Source: Opitutia bacterium (lineage in GTDB: Bacteria; Verrucomicrobiota; Verrucomicrobiia; Opitutales; Opitutaceae). From it: a DNA stretch of 64,000 nt. This document shows, in pieces, positions 60,338-64,000 of the stretch. The stretch covers positions 42,273-106,272 of the forward strand of contig CANJIU010000024.1 in NCBI GenBank assembly GCA_947474365.1. Direction: 5' to 3'. How positions within the stretch are numbered: position 1 is the first letter of the stretch; every line of letters starts with the position of its first letter. The position numbers and the translations under genes are program-made. A model generated the notes under the pieces. That model ran no database searches. It was not told where the DNA came from and worked only from the letters and a program-made list of their open reading frames with translations.

Positions 60338-63300
60338 TTAGAAATCGAAGGTCGTCGTCAAGACCCACTTCCGCGGGTTGATGATGCGGTAATTGTACGG
60401 CTGGCCGTCAGGATTGACCGCGGTCGGCTGCAGCCGGCCGTTTTCGAATGCGTTCTGCAGGTTGAGCTGAAAACGGGTGCGGATCTTGTCGCGCCAGAGT
60501 TTGGTGCTGTACGAGGCCCAGAAATCGAAATAGCTGCGGGCCGGGTCGTAGATCGGCTGGTTGACGTCGAGCGAGCGCACGATGCCGTCGGCGTCGGGTG
60601 TGGCGCCTTTGTAGCCGATGACGCTCTTGGAGTCGCGGCTGGCGGAACCACCCACGCCCACGCCCCGCCACCGGCCTTCGGGAAAGTAATAGGTGGTGAG
60701 GAAACGCCCGCTGTATTCCTTCACCTGCGGGTTGGCTTTGCCGAGGAGCGCCTGGTCGAGTTTGATCGGCACCACGACGGCCGAGTCGTAAAACGCCTTC
60801 GCCGACTGCGTGCCCAGGGCGGTGCTCGTCCACCACGGATTGCCCTGGTCGTCCTTGACGCTCAGCCAGTAGGGCATGCGCGCGTCGATGTAACCCTGAA
60901 GGTCGTTTTCGATCGCAGTGTTGATCGTCTTGGTTTGGGCGCCGGTGATCTTGAGGGTCCAGTTCTTCACCGGCGTGTAATTCAACTCCACCTCGCCGCC
61001 CTTGTAGTCGTTGCTGGCGGTGCCGCGGAGGGCGGAACCCGCGACGTTGGCGGCGACGGCGTTGCTGAAGCCCGCCGGGTATTTTGTGATGCTCGCGACC
61101 ACGGCGGCGATGGCGCTCGGGGTGGCGGACGCTCCGAGCCGGTTCTGCGCGACGTTCGTCGCAAAATTATACAAGCTGAACGGATCCGAGGACACCGTGG
61201 TGCCGGGCAGGAGTCCGCCGGCGTCGATGCGACCGATGCGGGTGCTGATGGTGGAATTCGGGGTGCGGTCGTTGGTCAGCTCGTTGTTGTAGGCGGACAC
61301 CCGCAGCACGAACTTCTCCGACAGGTTGAGGTAGATGCCGTAGTCGCGGCCGTGGCCGTAGGTGTTGGGCAGCGCCTCGCCGGTGAGGCTGACCGCGGGC
61401 GGCTGCGGCTGGAAGCTGGCGGACTTGTGGTAGGTCAGCCCGAGCCAGCGCAGCGGTTTCACGACGACGTTGATGTCGCGGGTGATGCCGGAGGCGGGTG
61501 TCCAGGCGTTCCAGTTGCGGTCGTTGTCGAAGGTGAAATAGCCGGTCGTCGGATCGACGACGGCGCCGGCGGAACTGCGCGAGCGGTAGAAATCCTTCCG
61601 CACGCCGCCGGTGAAAACGATGCGATCACCGAGGAAGGAGCTTTGGAAGACGCCGCCACGGGCGGTGTCCTCGGTCCGCGTCTGGCTGCTGATGTACGGT
61701 GCGGTGCCAAAGACGGCCGGCTCGCTGACCCACTGGCCCGTGGTGGAGTTGAACCACTGGAGGTTGTAGTTGCCCGCGACACCGGACTTGGGCGGCGCGT
61801 AACCCTCCTGGTAGCCGGGTGCGCCGGCCGCGCCGACGTAGTAGCGGTAGGAGGGACGGGCAACGGCGGCGCCGTTCGTGTTGTTCAGGGCCCCGGGCGT
61901 CAGCCAGCTGTGCACGGTGTCGAGCACGGCCTCGCGGTAGCGGAAGGTCCCGGTGGTGACATGGCGGCTCTCGTAGTAGCCCTGCACGGTGTGCCGGCCC
62001 AGAAAGCGGCGCCAGCCCTCCTTGCGGGCGAGATCCAGCTGATAGACGAGCTGGCCCTGGATCGTGTCGCTGAACTCCGGGCTGCGGAAGATCGTGGGCT
62101 CGATCGCCTGGATGTAGGGCCGCAGGAAATACGGATTGGATCGGCCGTCGATCAGGAACTGGTTGACGTCGACCTGCAGCACGGGCGGGTTCGTGATGTT
62201 GCGATTATAGGTGTCAAAATCCTCGAGATGCCAGGCGGCGCGGGCGAAGAAGTTTTCCACGATCTTCTGTTCAAACTCCCCGGTGTAGATGAAGGCGCGG
62301 TCCTTGTTCCAGTTGGTCGAGACGGCGTTCAGGCTGGTCCAGTCGTAGAGCGATTTGTCGGTGACGCCGGGCGTCTGGTAGAGCACCGCGCCGTTGACGA
62401 GCCCGCGCAGGTAGGCTGATCCGCTCCCCAGGAGCCGGACGTTGCTGGTGGAACCTGTGTTGGGGTTGGCGGAGGTGCCGAGGCGGTTGACCTCCCAGAG
62501 TTGCACGGCCCCGTTGTCGATGAACATGCTGGGGCGCGTGTAGGTGGTCGTGTTGGAATACAGGCCGGCGGGAAACGCGGCGGTGTTGTCCTGCGCGGCG
62601 GTCAGCACTGTCGCCCGCCCGTTGGCCGTGGCCGTGAAGGTGAGCGGGTTCCACGTCGGCTTTCCCGCCTGGAGCCACTCGGTCACGCCGTCGCGCGGGG
62701 TGAGGGAGTTGGGCGTCTGCCGCTGGACGCGAAACGATTCGAAGTTGCCGCGCAGCGTCGTGTTCTTGAACGGCTGGAAGGTGACCGCGCCAAACAACCG
62801 CTTCGTCAAATCGTACGACGGCTTTTGCGGGAATGCGCCCTCGGAATACACGGCTGCGACGCGGAGCGCGAGTTTGTCCTTCCAGAGGGGGCGGTTGAAA
62901 TTGACGCTGCTGCGGTAGCCGCCGTAGCTGTCGGCGCGGAACACGACCTGGTTTGACTCCCGCGTGAGATGGGCGCGGCTCTTGATGAGATTGACGGCGC
63001 CCGACGGCGAACCGATGCCGAAAAGGGTGGAACTCGGACCACGACTGATTTCAACCGAGCCGAGATTGTAGGTGTCGACCGGAATGCGGCTGACCGACGG
63101 AAAGTTGTCCGTGACGGCGTTCGGGGCGGAAATGCCGCGCACGCGCGTCGCGGTCGCGGGGCTGCTTTGGATCGAATCCGTCGTCGGGCTGGCGGTGTTC
63201 GTTGCGGTGTAATTGAACGTACCCTCGGTGCCCGCCTCGTATTTGAAGATGTCGCTGAGATCGATCGCCGCCGTGTCGTCGAGTTGCTGGCGGGTGACCA

Positions 63301-63586
63301 CGGTGATGGAGGCGCCGAGGTCCTCGACCTTCGAGTTGATGCGGGTGCCGGACAGCGTGTTGGAGGCGAAATAGCCGCGGTTGCTCTCGGAGGTCACGGT
63401 GAACGGTGAAAGCGCGATGATTTCGTCGGCCCCCGGGACGGCCGGGCTCGCGTTGGCGGCTTTGGCTGTCGGCGATACCGGGAGGACTGCTTGGGCGTGG
63501 ACGGCCGGAGACAACAGTACGAGTGCCGCCGAAGCGGCCAGCAGGGTCTGGCGGAATGACAATGGGTCGGTCATCTGGGGGGTCAT
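60338..63586 (-). CDS. TonB-dependent outer-membrane receptor
   Basis: 1082 residues. Signal peptide about 1-32; ALSPFTVTSES near 58-68 is the TonB-box-like motif of Opitutaceae receptors. The plug domain follows: DLGASITVVTRQQLDDTAAIDLSDIFKYEAGTEG, VEISRGPSSTLFGIGSPSGAVN. The rest is a 22-strand barrel ending in WVLTTTFDF, a correct C-terminal beta signal with Phe last. It imports an unknown ligand, probably an oligosaccharide or chelate, using TonB energy. The 281-base upstream region holds a 6-bp hairpin (63631-63646, CAGTGG/CCACTG) in the likely leader but no recognisable promoter or regulator gene. Confidence 0.93.
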   Translation of the reverse strand: MTPQMTDPLSFRQTLLAASAALVLLSPAVHAQAVLPVSPTAKAANASPAVPGADEIIALSPFTVTSESNRGYFASNTLSGTRINSKVEDLGASITVVTRQQLDDTAAIDLSDIFKYEAGTEGTFNYTATNTASPTTDSIQSSPATATRVRGISAPNAVTDNFPSVSRIPVDTYNLGSVEISRGPSSTLFGIGSPSGAVNLIKSRAHLTRESNQVVFRADSYGGYRSSVNFNRPLWKDKLALRVAAVYSEGAFPQKPSYDLTKRLFGAVTFQPFKNTTLRGNFESFRVQRQTPNSLTPRDGVTEWLQAGKPTWNPLTFTATANGRATVLTAAQDNTAAFPAGLYSNTTTYTRPSMFIDNGAVQLWEVNRLGTSANPNTGSTSNVRLLGSGSAYLRGLVNGAVLYQTPGVTDKSLYDWTSLNAVSTNWNKDRAFIYTGEFEQKIVENFFARAAWHLEDFDTYNRNITNPPVLQVDVNQFLIDGRSNPYFLRPYIQAIEPTIFRSPEFSDTIQGQLVYQLDLARKEGWRRFLGRHTVQGYYESRHVTTGTFRYREAVLDTVHSWLTPGALNNTNGAAVARPSYRYYVGAAGAPGYQEGYAPPKSGVAGNYNLQWFNSTTGQWVSEPAVFGTAPYISSQTRTEDTARGGVFQSSFLGDRIVFTGGVRKDFYRSRSSAGAVVDPTTGYFTFDNDRNWNAWTPASGITRDINVVVKPLRWLGLTYHKSASFQPQPPAVSLTGEALPNTYGHGRDYGIYLNLSEKFVLRVSAYNNELTNDRTPNSTISTRIGRIDAGGLLPGTTVSSDPFSLYNFATNVAQNRLGASATPSAIAAVVASITKYPAGFSNAVAANVAGSALRGTASNDYKGGEVELNYTPVKNWTLKITGAQTKTINTAIENDLQGYIDARMPYWLSVKDDQGNPWWTSTALGTQSAKAFYDSAVVVPIKLDQALLGKANPQVKEYSGRFLTTYYFPEGRWRGVGVGGSASRDSKSVIGYKGATPDADGIVRSLDVNQPIYDPARSYFDFWASYSTKLWRDKIRTRFQLNLQNAFENGRLQPTAVNPDGQPYNYRIINPRKWVLTTTFDF

Positions 63587-63867
63587 GGTTTTCTTGGAGG
63601 GTTGTGGAGGCGCATAGGCGGCGCGGCGCCCAGTGGGAGTCCACTGATCGAGTGAGAGGGATTTGGGTTTTCCAACAGAGGAAACAAGAGGGACGTTGAC
63701 GCGAGCGATTGGAGAAAGTCCTCCGCTGTCTCGACGGTCTCAGTCCTGCGCTTCTGCCGTCAGGGGCGTTCCGGTGGGAACGGAGTTTCATTCACCTTCT
63801 GCACGTGCCGTGGCTCGGACTCAAGCATCGTCCGCGATGACCACCGCTCTCTTACGGCTGATTTTTT

Positions 63868-64000
63868 CTAATTTGGAAGCCAGGCGGTGGGGTTATCCGC
63901 CGTGATCAGCGCGAAGGCGCGGGCGGCACTGTGGGCTTCGAGATGCTCCTGAAAACTGCGGGTGCTCTTGCGACTGTGCTTCTTCGCGCCTTTCTCCCGC
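63868..64000 (-). CDS. unidentified protein, C-terminal end
   Basis: A minus-strand frame open from the window edge ends in TAG (63868-63870) after 43 residues. The visible part is basic at first (EKGAKKHSRKSTRS) then helical (FQEHLEAHSAARAFALITADNP) and ends AWLPN. Nothing identifies a family. It lies 281 bases upstream of the TonB receptor, in the same direction, so it might be a regulator or enzyme of that locus; that is a guess. Confidence 0.45.
   Translation of the reverse strand, partial: REKGAKKHSRKSTRSFQEHLEAHSAARAFALITADNPTAWLPN

Noticed and set aside
1..64000. CRISPR arrays, tRNA genes, rRNA genes, insertion sequences and prophage modules
   Set aside because: None was recognised on either strand while reading; a covariance-model search could still reveal a small RNA.

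Overview
This 64-kb, GC-rich window looks like chromosome from a free-living Verrucomicrobium of the Opitutaceae type. That placement is an inference from gene content: a 1082-residue TonB-dependent receptor with an ALSPF-type N-terminal box, a secreted beta-propeller/Ig protein ending in tandem ~125-residue repeats with LIRGxGPSL and NDNW motifs, stand-alone SWIB and DUF5069 proteins, DUF6807 next to a Tat-exported Gfo/Idh/MocA oxidoreductase, and several polysaccharide-ester hydrolases. No rRNA, tRNA, CRISPR array, insertion sequence or prophage was recognised. Coding density is very high and many neighbouring genes overlap by 1-4 bases.

Layout. 0-9 kb is carbohydrate-oriented: the tail of an IlvD/Edd sugar-acid dehydratase coupled to an MFS carrier, an rRNA-methyltransferase-like gene, a DUF481 outer-membrane barrel, DUF6807, a Gfo/Idh oxidoreductase, a secreted TPR-containing protein and a rhamnogalacturonan-acetylesterase-like enzyme. 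9-16.7 kb (minus strand) holds an alpha/beta hydrolase coupled to upp, a penicillin-acylase-type amidase, a multi-PAS hybrid kinase and DUF5069. 16.9-22.2 kb has a KDG-kinase-like PfkB protein, a YdeP-type molybdoenzyme, DUF3016, an Hsp15-like S4 protein and a hotdog thioesterase. 22.2-24.2 kb pairs a glycine-rich RRM protein with an RhlE-type helicase, separated by a terminator and a folded palindromic repeat. 24.3-33.4 kb mixes a family-4-like uracil-DNA glycosylase, a 2-hydroxyacid dehydrogenase, FKBP, a GDSL esterase, RarD, a small lipoprotein, a proline-rich membrane protein and a PatB-Dus-MarC run. 33.6-37.1 kb holds two Hsp20 genes, a DCC protein, TerC and MscS.

37.1-45.4 kb holds an HlyD-ATPase-permease efflux operon (minus), a secreted proline-rich protein, an ABC exporter pair with the sequence signs of one degenerate ATP site, and a SWIB protein with a strong terminator. 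45.5-49.6 kb has a hybrid kinase and a two-domain PPK2. 49.8-58.0 kb contains three copies of an unnamed helical exported protein family (one a frameshifted fragment), two EamA transporters and the 1019-residue propeller protein. 58.0-60.2 kb encodes a Ski2-like helicase with a four-cysteine cluster, and 60.3-63.6 kb the TonB-dependent receptor. The last 130 bases carry the 3' end of an unidentified minus-strand gene.

The most unusual features are DNA/RNA-level: a start codon in the loop of a perfect 10-bp inverted repeat (DUF6807 gene), a three-stem repeat in front of the helicase, two palindromes inside the linker of an ABC gene, and a 10-bp inverted repeat in the SWIB leader. The strongest protein-level candidates for something undescribed are the helical family with its mirrored EamA neighbourhoods, the Cys-cluster helicase and the proline-rich protein with repeated basic motifs.
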